Translations under genes and position numbers: made by a program | The notes under the pieces: generated by a model | Told to the model about the DNA's origin: nothing | Seen by the model: the letters and a program-made list of their open reading frames with translations, nothing else | Database searches by the model: none | In this document: piece by piece, positions 8,645 through 16,178 of the stretch | How the letters are laid out: every line of letters begins with the position of its first letter | Numbering within the stretch: position 1 is the first letter of the stretch | Source: Curtobacterium sp. 9128 | Lineage (GTDB): Bacteria; Actinomycetota; Actinomycetes; Actinomycetales; Microbacteriaceae | Direction: 5' to 3' | NCBI RefSeq assembly: GCF_007673775.1 | Contig: NZ_VEAF01000001.1 | Location: 1-64,000 of the forward strand | DNA length: 64,000 nucleotides

Positions 8645-8735
8645 CCCCGTCGAGGTTCCGTAATTGCGGAACCTCGACGGGGCCGTTCGGCGTGTTGTGG
8701 AACCACGCCGAACGTGAGCGGCGAGTTGCGGAACC
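8645..8735 (+). repeat. Dispersed GTTCCG palindromic element, copy A
   Basis: It begins with a perfect 16-bp stem, CCCCGTCGAGGTTCCG (8645-8660) against 8667-8682. A second perfect 10-bp hairpin follows (GTTCGGCGTG 8685-8694 with 8704-8713). It ends with GTGAGCGGCGAGTT and GCGGAACC. Copies B (24609-24708) and C (48890-48977, opposite orientation) share this order. It lies between convergent bioY and the suf operon and may also terminate transcription. Confidence 0.7.
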
Positions 8736-8804
8736 GCGAGCCCCAGCCCGCGACCCCGCAGCGCACGTCGGGACGCACGCATCAGCCGTGCACGCGACGA
8801 CAGA

Positions 8805-8848
8805 CGGACGGGAGGCGCGGTGCCAGCTGGCACCGCGCCTCCCGTCCG
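8805..8848. terminator. Perfect 44-nt palindrome, terminator of the suf operon
   Basis: The left arm starting CGGACGGGAGGCGCGGTG (8805-8826) is fully complementary to 8827-8848 with no unpaired loop. It lies just beyond the DUF59 gene stop on the minus strand and belongs to the GACGGGAGGC hairpin family. Confidence 0.7.
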
Positions 8849-8862
8849 GTGGTCGGTCGCGA

Positions 8863-9192
8863 CTAGATCGAGAACCCGAGCGCGCGCATCATCTCGCGCC
8901 CGTCGTCCGTGATCCGCTCCGGGCCCCACGGCGGCATCCACACCCAGTTGATGCGGAAGGCGTCGACGATGCCGTCGAGCGCGTTCGCGGTGTCACCCTC
9001 GATGACGTCGGTCAGCGGGCAGCCGGCGCTCGTCAGCGTCATGCTGATGATGAGCGCCGTCGCCTCGTCGTCCCAGGCGAGGTCGTAGATCAGCCCGAGG
9101 TCGACGATGTTCACGCCGAGCTCGGGGTCCTGGACCTCCTTGAGGCCCTCGACGACCTCGTCGAACTTCTCCGGTGCGAGTGCGGTGATCAC
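8863..9192 (-). CDS. sufT: DUF59/MIP18-type metal-sulfur cluster assembly factor (SufT-like)
   Basis: A 109-residue protein of the DUF59 family, whose members help mature iron-sulfur proteins. The conserved block LKEVQDPELGVNIVDLGLIYDL opens the domain (given in part), and the single conserved cysteine lies in SAGCPLTD near residue 61. It is the last gene of the suf operon, immediately after sufC, with GTG as start. No long N-terminal extension is present. Position and family both support a role in cluster trafficking; the exact client is unknown. Confidence 0.85.
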   Translation of the reverse strand: MITALAPEKFDEVVEGLKEVQDPELGVNIVDLGLIYDLAWDDEATALIISMTLTSAGCPLTDVIEGDTANALDGIVDAFRINWVWMPPWGPERITDDGREMMRALGFSI

Positions 9193-9194
9193 GG

Positions 9195-9968
9195 TCAGTT
9201 CGCCTCTGCTGCGGCCGCGGCCTGCACGTAGCGGTCGTAGCCCTCGTTCTCGAGCCGGTCGGCGAGCTCCGGACCGCCCTGCTCGGCGACCTTGCCCGCG
9301 ACGAACACGTGCACGAAGTCCGGCTTGATGTAGCGCAGGATGCGCGTGTAGTGCGTGATGAGCAGCACACCGAGGCCGGTCGCGGCCTTGGCACGGTTGA
9401 CACCCTCGGAGACGATCTTCAGCGCGTCGACGTCGAGCCCGGAGTCGGTCTCGTCGAGCACGGCGAACTTCGGCTTGAGCAGCTCGAGCTGCATGATCTC
9501 GTGGCGCTTCTTCTCGCCGCCGGAGAAGCCCTCGTTGACGTTGCGCTCCGCGAAGGCGGGGTCCATCTTGAGGTCAGCCATCGACGAGCGGAGGTCCTTG
9601 ACCCAGCCGCGGAGCGCCGGAGCCTGCCCGTCGATCGCCGTCTTCGCGGTGCGGAGGAAGTTCGACACCGTGACGCCCGGGATCTCGACCGGGTACTGCA
9701 TGGCGAGGAACATGCCCGCGCGAGCACGCTCGTCGACGCTCATCGCGAGGACGTCCTCGCCGTCGAGGGTGATCGAGCCGCCCACGACGTTGTAGCGCGG
9801 GTGCCCGGCGATCGTGTAGGCGAGCGTGGACTTGCCGGAGCCGTTCGGCCCCATGATCGCGTGGATCTCGCCCTCGTTGATCGTGAGGTCGACGCCCTTG
9901 AGGATCTCCTTGACACCCTGGTCGGTGTCGATCGAGACCTGCAGGTCGCGGATTTCGAGAGTGGACAT
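9195..9968 (-). CDS. sufC: Fe-S cluster assembly ATPase SufC
   Basis: A 257-residue ABC-type ATPase that powers the SufBCD scaffold. Visible motifs are GPNGSGKSTL (Walker A, near residue 36), the SufC-specific signature FSGGEKKRHEIMQ, and AVLDETDSGLDVDAL (Walker B, with the SufC-type ETDSGLD). SufC differs from transport ATPases in lacking any membrane partner and in pairing with SufB and SufD, both encoded upstream. The start MSTLEIRDL at 9968 is chosen; the frame extends to 10064 without supporting similarity. It follows the Rieske gene after a 55-bp gap. Confidence 0.95.
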   Translation of the reverse strand: MSTLEIRDLQVSIDTDQGVKEILKGVDLTINEGEIHAIMGPNGSGKSTLAYTIAGHPRYNVVGGSITLDGEDVLAMSVDERARAGMFLAMQYPVEIPGVTVSNFLRTAKTAIDGQAPALRGWVKDLRSSMADLKMDPAFAERNVNEGFSGGEKKRHEIMQLELLKPKFAVLDETDSGLDVDALKIVSEGVNRAKAATGLGVLLITHYTRILRYIKPDFVHVFVAGKVAEQGGPELADRLENEGYDRYVQAAAAAEAN

Positions 9969-10023
9969 TGCGTTCCTTCGGTTGAAGCTGGATCGCGGCG
10001 TCAGCCGCTGGAAGAAGTGGAGG

Positions 10024-10350
10024 TCAGTCGACAGGGACCGGGTCGTGCACGTCGACGTACACATCGCCCTCGCGGACCTCGACCCGGAAGACCGGGACGG
10101 GCTCGTAGGCGGGGAAGTTCTGCGGCTTGCCGGTCGTCAGGGAGAAACGCGACCCGTGCGCCCAGCACTCGAGCGCGTCGCCCTCCACGAACCCCTCGGC
10201 GAGCGAGATGTCGCCGTGCGTGCAGGTGTCGCCGATCGCATGCACCGTGCCGGCGGAGTCCTTGACGATCGCCACAGCGGTGCCGTCGACGACCACGCGC
10301 ATCGGGCTGTCCACCGCGATGTCGGCCGCGGCGCAGACCTTCTCGGCCAT
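10024..10350 (-). CDS. Rieske-type [2Fe-2S] ferredoxin within the suf operon
   Basis: A 108-residue Rieske domain protein. The cluster ligands are C43-x-H45 (CTHGD) and C62-x2-H65 (CWAHGSRF), the standard C-x-H / C-x2-H pattern, followed by GSRFSLTTGKP. It resembles the non-heme-iron oxygenase ferredoxin subunit that actinobacterial suf operons carry between sufD and sufC. It may supply electrons during cluster assembly or be a dedicated client; the role is not settled. It starts where sufD stops (shared base at 10350), implying coupling. Confidence 0.88.
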   Translation of the reverse strand: MAEKVCAAADIAVDSPMRVVVDGTAVAIVKDSAGTVHAIGDTCTHGDISLAEGFVEGDALECWAHGSRFSLTTGKPQNFPAYEPVPVFRVEVREGDVYVDVHDPVPVD

Positions 10351-11648
10351 CAGGCGTCCGCTCCGGCCGCGACGGTCTCCGCGGTGTCCGTCGACGGGGC
10401 GACCAGCACGGTGCGGCCCTCGGCGAGCTCCTGCTCGACGGCAGCGATCAGGCGTTCCTCGAGCTCGGGCGCGCCGATCTTCTGGATGACCTCGACGAGG
10501 AACCCGAGCACGACGAGTCGACGTGCCTCTTCTTCAGGGATGCCGCGGGCCTGCAGGTAGAACAGCTGCTCGTCGTCGAACCGGCCGGTGGCACTCGCGT
10601 GACCGGCGCCCTCGATGTTGCCCGTCTCGATCTCGAGGTTCGGGATGCTGTCCGCGCGGGTGCCGTCGGTGAGCACGAGGTTGCGGTTCTGCTCGTAGGA
10701 GTCGGTGCCGTCGCCGGCGCGGCCGATGAGCACGTCGCCGATCCACACGGTGTGCGCGCCCTGACCCTGCAGTGCGCCCTTGTAGTTGACACGACCGCGG
10801 GTGTTCGCCGCGTCGTGGTTCACGTAGACCTGCTGCTCGATGTACTGCCCGGCGTCGGCGAAGTACACGCCGTACATCTCGGTGTCGGCGCCCTGCTGGC
10901 CGAGGTGCGTCGACGGGTTCACCCGGATGACGTCACCACCGAGCGAGACGACGACGTGCTTGAGGAAGGCGTCGCGCCCGACCTCGGCGAACTGCGTCGA
11001 GACGTGCACGGCGTCGTCGTCCCAGTCCTGCAGCGACACGAAGGTCAGCCGGGCGTTGTCGCCGACGACGACCTCGACGTTCTCGCTGAGGAGCGCCGAC
11101 CCGCGGTTGTCGATCACGACGATGCCCTGCGCGTTCGGCTCGGCCGTGACGACCGTGTGTGCCGCTCGTGCCTGCGGACCGAAGGCCGACCGGGTGATCG
11201 TGATCGACTCGAACGCGTCGGTCGCCTTCACCGTGACGGCGAGCACGGCGTCACGCGCGGTCCACGCCGCGGCAGCAGCGCGGTCCTCGGGGAGCCCTGC
11301 CGTGCCGACACGGGGGTCGTCACTCCGGCCCCACTCCACGTCGGCGCCGTCCGTCTGCGTCGCGAGGAACGGGTAGGCCGAACCATCGAGGCCGCCGGCC
11401 AGGAGCGGCGCGAGCTTGTCGAGCGGTGCGAACTTCCAGTTGACCTCACGCCCGGTGACGGTCGGGAAGGCCTCGATGTCACCGGACTGCGGGCGCTGGG
11501 AACGCGTCTGGACCGGGACCTTGGTGTCCCAGCCGCCGTCCGAGTGCGCACGAGCGCCGTGCTGCTCGGTGCCGGCTGCTGGCTCGACCGGCTGGTCGAT
11601 GCGCGGGGTGCCCGCGGCGGATGCCTGGTTGGTGGTGGAGCTGGACAT
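10350..11648 (-). CDS. sufD: Fe-S cluster scaffold protein SufD
   Basis: A 432-residue beta-helix scaffold partner of SufB. The first ~70 residues are a variable, low-complexity N-terminus, followed by the SUF domain. The conserved end region reads GHASATGRFDDEQLFYLQARGIPEEEARRLVVLGF (given as GHASATGRFDDEQLFYL and ARGIPEEEARR), the SufB/SufD signature. The start lies one base from the sufB stop, so the genes are translationally linked. Together with SufB and SufC it forms the complex that builds clusters under iron limitation or oxidative stress. Confidence 0.93.
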   Translation of the reverse strand: MSSSTTNQASAAGTPRIDQPVEPAAGTEQHGARAHSDGGWDTKVPVQTRSQRPQSGDIEAFPTVTGREVNWKFAPLDKLAPLLAGGLDGSAYPFLATQTDGADVEWGRSDDPRVGTAGLPEDRAAAAAWTARDAVLAVTVKATDAFESITITRSAFGPQARAAHTVVTAEPNAQGIVVIDNRGSALLSENVEVVVGDNARLTFVSLQDWDDDAVHVSTQFAEVGRDAFLKHVVVSLGGDVIRVNPSTHLGQQGADTEMYGVYFADAGQYIEQQVYVNHDAANTRGRVNYKGALQGQGAHTVWIGDVLIGRAGDGTDSYEQNRNLVLTDGTRADSIPNLEIETGNIEGAGHASATGRFDDEQLFYLQARGIPEEEARRLVVLGFLVEVIQKIGAPELEERLIAAVEQELAEGRTVLVAPSTDTAETVAAGADA

Positions 11649-13067
11649 CTAGCCGACGGATCCTTCCATGCTCATCTCGATGAGCTTGTTGAGTTCGAGT
11701 GCGTACTCCATCGGGAGCTCGCGGGCGATGGGCTCGATGAAGCCGCGGACGATCATCGCCATCGCCTCGTCCTCCGGCATGCCGCGGGACATCAGGTAGA
11801 ACAGCTGCTCCTCGCTGACGCGGGAGACCGTCGCCTCGTGCCCGAGCTGCACGTCGTCGACGCGGATGTCGATCGCCGGGTACGTGTCGGACCGGCTGAT
11901 CGTGTCGACCAGCAGCGCGTCACAGCGGACGGTGTTCGCGGCGTGGTGCGCGTTCGGGTCGACACGGACCTCGCCCCGGTACCCGGCGCGGCCACCGCCG
12001 CGGGCGATCGACTTCGAGACGATCGAGGACGTCGTGTACGGCGCCATGTGGATCATCTTCGCGCCCGCGTCCTGGTGCTGGCCCGGCCCGGCGAAGGCCA
12101 CGGAGAGCGTCTCGCCCTTGGCGTGCTCGCCGGCGAGGTAGATCGACGGGTACTTCATCGTGACCTTGGACCCGATGTTGCCGTCGATCCACTCCATCGT
12201 GGCGCCCTCGTGCGCGATCGCACGCTTGGTGACGAGGTTGTAGACGTTGTTCGACCAGTTCTGGATCGTCGTGTAGCGCACGCGGGCGTTCTTCTTCACG
12301 ATTATCTCGACGACGGCCGAGTGCAGGGAGTCCGACTTGTAGATCGGCGCCGTGCAGCCCTCGATGTAGTGGACGTAGGAGTCCTCGTCCGCGATGATCA
12401 GCGTCCGCTCGAACTGGCCCATGTTCTCGGTGTTGATCCGGAAGTAGGCCTGCAGCGGGATCTCGACGTGGACGCCCTTCGGGACGTAGACGAACGAGCC
12501 GCCCGACCACACCGCGGTGTTCAGCGCGGCGAACTTGTTGTCGCCGGCGGGGATGACGGTGCCGAAGTACTCCTGGAAGATCTCCGGGTGCTCACGGAGC
12601 GCCGTGTCGGTGTCCATGAAGATGACGCCCTGCTGCTCCAGATCCTCGCGGATCTGGTGGTAGACGACCTCGGACTCGTACTGCGCGGCGACGCCGGCGA
12701 CGAGGCGCTGACGCTCCGCCTCCGGGATGCCGAGCTTCTCGTAGGTCGCACGGATGTCCTCGGGGAGGTCCTCCCAGGACTGCGCCTGCTTCTCCGTCGA
12801 GCGCACGAAGTACTTGATGTTGTCGAAGTCGATGCCCGTCAGGTCGGCACCCCACGTCGGCATCGGCTTGCGGCCGAAGAGCTGCAGACCCTTGAGCCGG
12901 TTCTTGAGCATCCACTCGGGTTCGCCCTTGAGGGCCGAGATGTCACTGACGACCTCGGCGGAGATGCCGCGGCGCGCCGAGGCGCCGGCCGTGTCGGAGT
13001 CCGACCAGCCGAACTCGTACTGGCCGAGCCCTTCGAGTTCCGGACGGTCGATGAGCACGTCGGACAT
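11649..13067 (-). CDS. sufB: Fe-S cluster scaffold protein SufB
   Basis: A 472-residue protein, first gene of the suf operon. Hallmarks are the N-terminal [13 protein letters not shown] block, [18 protein letters not shown], the EGCTAPIY segment with the conserved cysteine, [14 protein letters not shown], and the C-terminal [17 protein letters not shown] signature. Length and motifs match the intein-free form; mycobacterial SufB often carries an intein, absent here. ATG at 13067 follows GAGGAG at good spacing. No sufR repressor gene sits upstream, unlike many actinobacteria; the neighbour is the divergent ctaA. Confidence 0.96.
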   Translation of the reverse strand: MSDVLIDRPELEGLGQYEFGWSDSDTAGASARRGISAEVVSDISALKGEPEWMLKNRLKGLQLFGRKPMPTWGADLTGIDFDNIKYFVRSTEKQAQSWEDLPEDIRATYEKLGIPEAERQRLVAGVAAQYESEVVYHQIREDLEQQGVIFMDTDTALREHPEIFQEYFGTVIPAGDNKFAALNTAVWSGGSFVYVPKGVHVEIPLQAYFRINTENMGQFERTLIIADEDSYVHYIEGCTAPIYKSDSLHSAVVEIIVKKNARVRYTTIQNWSNNVYNLVTKRAIAHEGATMEWIDGNIGSKVTMKYPSIYLAGEHAKGETLSVAFAGPGQHQDAGAKMIHMAPYTTSSIVSKSIARGGGRAGYRGEVRVDPNAHHAANTVRCDALLVDTISRSDTYPAIDIRVDDVQLGHEATVSRVSEEQLFYLMSRGMPEDEAMAMIVRGFIEPIARELPMEYALELNKLIEMSMEGSVG

Positions 13068-13260
13068 GATCTCCTCGTTTCCTTCTCGCGGCAGCGTTCC
13101 TGGGTGGCAACCGGCGGCTGCTGGACGCCATTCCACCGCAGACCGCCGACACACGGGTCACGTGCACGGCGGACACGGTGTTGCTGCCTCGCAACGTCAT
13201 GGTTCCACGCAGCCCTGGGACTGATCGGCGATCTCGGCCCATTCGGAGCCGGCGCCTGCC

Positions 13261-13266
13261 TAGACT
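13261..13266 (+). promoter_or_regulatory. -10 element of ctaA
   Basis: TAGACT lies 72 nt upstream of the ctaA GTG. An inverted repeat TGAACC-N13-GGTTCA (13277-13301) follows in the leader and could be an operator or a small stem. Confidence 0.4.
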
Positions 13267-13276
13267 TGACTGCTGC

Positions 13277-13301
13277 TGAACCCTCGAATCCTACAGGTTC
13301 A
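13277..13301. promoter_or_regulatory. Inverted repeat TGAACC-N13-GGTTCA in the ctaA leader
   Basis: Two complementary hexamers separated by 13 nt directly downstream of the presumed ctaA transcription start, in the 265-bp region shared with divergent sufB. It may be the binding site of a dimeric regulator coupling heme A and Fe-S synthesis; no regulator is assigned. Confidence 0.3.
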
Positions 13302-13332
13302 CTGCACGGAACAACAGGAAGGCACCATCCTC

Positions 13333-14304
13333 GTGACACGCGTCGGAGCACCCGTCGAACCGGAGACCCGCACCCGGTGGTGGTCGCTCCCCCGGGTCGT
13401 CGACCAGCGTGTGGTCGTCCTCGCGTGGGCCTCGTTCGTCGTCGAGGTCGTCCTGATCGGCACGGGAGGCCTCGTGCGCCTCACCGCGTCGGGCCTCGGA
13501 TGCCCGACCTGGCCGCGTTGCACCGCGGATTCACTGGTCTCGACGCCCGAGATGGGCGTGCACGGGATCATCGAGTTCGGCAACCGTCTGCTCACCTTCG
13601 TGCTCGTCATCGTCGCCATCGCGATGTTCCTGCTGGTCGTCCGGATGCGTCGGACCCGGCCCGAACTCTTCTGGCTCGCGTTCGCCCAGGGCGCAGCCAT
13701 CCCCGTGCAGGCCGTCATCGGTGGCCTGAGCGTCCTCACCAACCTGAACCCCTACGTCGTCGGGCTGCACTTCGTCGTGTCGACACTCCTGACGTGCATC
13801 ACGGCGACGTTGGTCTACCGGGCGATGAACGGTCCGAGGACCAGCCTCCGGGTCGTCCCGAACTGGTACGTCGGCGTCGTCCGCGGCACGGTCGCGGCGA
13901 CGGCCGTCACGGTGCTGATCGGCATCCTCACGACGGGCAGCGGCCCGCACGCCGGCGCGGACGAGGCCGTCGACGGCGGACGCCTGCACCGCACCGGCCT
14001 CGACCCGGCGATCCTGCAGCACGTGCACGCCGTGCCCGCCTACGTGCTGTTCGCGCTGACGCTCGTCCTCGTCGTGGGCGCGGTGCGCCTCCGCCTGTCG
14101 AGCAGGTGGGCCCTCGTGCTGCTCGTCGTGGAGTTCGTCCAGATCGCGGTCGGCCTGACCCAGGCCCGTACGGGCCTGCCGGTCGGCCTGGTCGGCACGC
14201 ACATGGTGCTCGCCGGCCTGCTCGTCGGCGCGGTCACCGTCGTCACGCTCTCCACGCGTCGCTCCGCAGGGCGCGCTGCGGTCCGCGAGTCCGTCCTCCG
14301 CTGA
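13333..14304 (+). CDS. ctaA: Heme A synthase CtaA (COX15 family)
   Basis: A 323-residue membrane protein with about eight helices arranged as two related halves. It oxidises the C8 methyl of heme O to give heme A for aa3-type oxidase. Likely heme-ligand histidines lie in GLHFVVST, LQHVHAVPAY and GTHMVLAG. The first half has IEFGNRLLT where Bacillus-type enzymes have E-x2-H-R, so a histidine there is replaced by Asn. An AGGAAGG site precedes the GTG at 13333. CtaB, which makes heme O, is encoded convergently 0.5 kb away. Confidence 0.9.
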   Translation: MTRVGAPVEPETRTRWWSLPRVVDQRVVVLAWASFVVEVVLIGTGGLVRLTASGLGCPTWPRCTADSLVSTPEMGVHGIIEFGNRLLTFVLVIVAIAMFLLVVRMRRTRPELFWLAFAQGAAIPVQAVIGGLSVLTNLNPYVVGLHFVVSTLLTCITATLVYRAMNGPRTSLRVVPNWYVGVVRGTVAATAVTVLIGILTTGSGPHAGADEAVDGGRLHRTGLDPAILQHVHAVPAYVLFALTLVLVVGAVRLRLSSRWALVLLVVEFVQIAVGLTQARTGLPVGLVGTHMVLAGLLVGAVTVVTLSTRRSAGRAAVRESVLR

Positions 14305-14805
14305 CGGACTGGAGGCTCGTCTCGGCCCCGCCGCGCGCTCGGCGTCCGGCAGGGCCCGCCTCCGCGTGGCGCCGCGCTGCCCAGCGCACCCGCGCCGCCC
14401 TGCCCTCGCGCCACCCAGCGCACCCGCGACGACTCGGAACGACAGTGTCGCTGTCGTACGACGACGACACTGTCGCTCCCCCGCGCCCGCGCCACCCCGC
14501 TCCCGCAACGAACGACACCGTCGATGTCGTACGACGACGACCGTGTCGTTCCAGCGCGTCTGCACCGCCCGTCGCCCGCGGCACCCCGCGCTCGCGACGC
14601 CCTGCGCCGGCGCCACCCCGCTCCCGCAACGAACGACACTGTCGATGTCGTACGACGACGACACTGTCGTTCCAGCACGCCCACAACACCCCGCGCACGC
14701 AACGGACGAGGGGGTCGCTGTCGTACGACAGCGACCCCCTCGTTCCGAGTCGAGAACGGCGCGACGCGACAACCAACCGCCCGGGCGACAGCCGCCCGCC
14801 GGCCC
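14305..14805. other. ctaA-ctaB convergent spacer (501 bp), non-coding
   Basis: No credible gene. The left part holds a small hairpin overlapping the ctaA stop (AGTCCGTC 14288-14295 with 14303-14310) and GC-rich sequence with repeated CCAGCGCACCCGCG. The right part (14436-14747) is the palindrome array described separately. Confidence 0.7.
14436..14747. repeat. Array of four hairpins around a constant GTCGTACGAC core
   Basis: Hairpins at about 14440-14475, 14511-14551, 14632-14671 and 14706-14743 all contain self-complementary GTCGTACGAC at the axis. The arms differ: GACAGTGTCG, GACACCGTCG and GACACTGTCG in the first three, while the fourth is an unrelated G-rich arm forming a perfect 38-nt palindrome. 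The second and third sit inside a longer direct repeat (about 14490-14553 and 14611-14674). They lie between convergent ctaA and ctaB and may terminate both. Confidence 0.8.
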
Positions 14806-15744
14806 CTAGAAGGTGAAGACCTGCGGCAGCAGCGGGTCGATGCCCACCGCGATGAAGAGCAGCGTCAGGTACGTGATCGAGCTGCGGAACACCCGCATCG
14901 GCTGCACCTGCTCGACGTGCTGGATCGCCCGGTTGTAGAGCATGTGCGACTCGATCACGAACCACACGCCACCGGCGAGGGCGACCACCGAGTACAGCGG
15001 CCCCATGTGCGCGACGGGGATCAGCAGGAGCGAGCACACGAGCGTCGCCCAGGCGTACAGCACGACCTGGAGTCCGACGACCGTGCGGCCCCGGACGACG
15101 GCGAGCATCGGCACGTCGGCGGCGTCGTAGTCGTCGCGGTACTTCATCGAGAGCGGCCAGTAGTGCGGCGGCGTCCAGAGGAAGATCACCATGAAGAGGA
15201 TGATCGGCGCCCACGAGAGCGACCCCGTGACCGCTGCCCAGCCGATGAGCACGGGCATGCACCCGGCCGACCCGCCCCACACGATGTTCTGCGGGGTGCG
15301 GCGCTTGAGCCACAGCGTGTACAGGAACACGTAGATCAGGATCGCGACCACGCTGAGCGCCGCGGCGAGCCAGTTGACCAGCAAGCCCAGGACGGCGGTC
15401 GAACCGATCGCCAGCACCCACGAGAACACCAGAGCCTGGCGGTCGGTCAGCTCCCCGGTGACGAGCGGGCGGTTGCTGGTCCGCTTCATGAGCCGGTCGA
15501 TGTCGCGGTCGATGTAGCAGTTGAAGGCCGAGGCCGAACCGGCGGACATCGCCCCGCCGAGGAGCGTCCAGAGCACGAGCCACAGGTCCGGCACTCCGCG
15601 CGCGGCGAGGAACATCGTCGGCGCCGTCGTGACGAGCAGGAGCTCCATCACGCGCGGCTTCGTCAGCGAGACGTACGCTCGGACCTTGCGGGACAGCGTC
15701 GAACGACGCTCGATGTCGGGCCTGGTCACGGTGGCAGTCGGCAA
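14806..15744 (-). CDS. ctaB: Protoheme IX farnesyltransferase (heme O synthase)
   Basis: A 312-residue UbiA-type prenyltransferase with multiple helices that attaches farnesyl to heme B. The first Asp-rich site is N-C-Y-I-D-R-D-I-D ([15 protein letters not shown]) with NRPLVTGEL after it, and the second is [14 protein letters not shown]. It precedes CtaA in heme A biosynthesis and fits with the SURF1 gene nearby. The start is read as TTG at 15744, with GAGG 5 nt upstream; a GTG at 15729 is an alternative. The gene is divergent from tkt. Confidence 0.93.
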   Translation of the reverse strand: MPTATVTRPDIERRSTLSRKVRAYVSLTKPRVMELLLVTTAPTMFLAARGVPDLWLVLWTLLGGAMSAGSASAFNCYIDRDIDRLMKRTSNRPLVTGELTDRQALVFSWVLAIGSTAVLGLLVNWLAAALSVVAILIYVFLYTLWLKRRTPQNIVWGGSAGCMPVLIGWAAVTGSLSWAPIILFMVIFLWTPPHYWPLSMKYRDDYDAADVPMLAVVRGRTVVGLQVVLYAWATLVCSLLLIPVAHMGPLYSVVALAGGVWFVIESHMLYNRAIQHVEQVQPMRVFRSSITYLTLLFIAVGIDPLLPQVFTF

Positions 15745-16178
15745 GGGGACCTCAGTCTGTTCGCTTCAGCTCGCACACTCGGTGGACGACGCCATCGACG
15801 TCCGGGCATGCGCTGACCCGGAATGTCCACGGGCCGTCGACAGTTTACGTGATCGAAGCGCCGCGATGTCGCCCCGCTCCCCATCCCGCGCAGAACCGCC
15901 TCGGAACGGGGACAGAACCGCAGAACGACGGCCGACACGCCCGGAGCCGCGAGCCGCGACCACCGCGACGGTGAACATCGGGGGTCACCTGAACCCCTTC
16001 TGAGTGCCGGGTCAGTATGCTGGAGTCGCCCTCCCGCAGTGTGCCCCGACGAAGCCGGCCAGAACATGCGTCGGTCGGCCGCCGGTGACGGCGACACGAC
16101 GGAGCCCCGGGACGGGAACCATGTCCGTGCGATGGCACGAGCCCTCGCACATGTCGCTACAGAAGGGTCAACATCCAA
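15745..16178. other. Divergent control region between ctaB and tkt (434 bp)
   Basis: No gene is supported. It must carry the promoters of ctaB (minus) and of the tkt operon (plus). TATGCT at 16016-16021 is a good -10 for the latter, giving a leader of about 150 nt. GTCACCTGAACCCC at about 15984 is an isolated motif resembling half of the TGAACC repeat before ctaA. Confidence 0.55.
16016..16021 (+). promoter_or_regulatory. -10 element of the tkt operon
   Basis: TATGCT is the best AT-rich hexamer in the region. The leader to the GTG at 16179 is about 150 nt and carries AGAAGG 12 nt before the start. Confidence 0.4.

Noticed and set aside
14436-14747. CRISPR or IS remnant in the ctaA-ctaB spacer
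   Set aside because: The repeats are palindromes with differing arms, unevenly spaced, with no spacer set and no transposase.
10599-14816. A 1405-codon plus-strand frame over sufD, sufB and ctaA
   Set aside because: It is an antisense/out-of-frame shadow of well-supported genes, and its end runs through the palindrome array.
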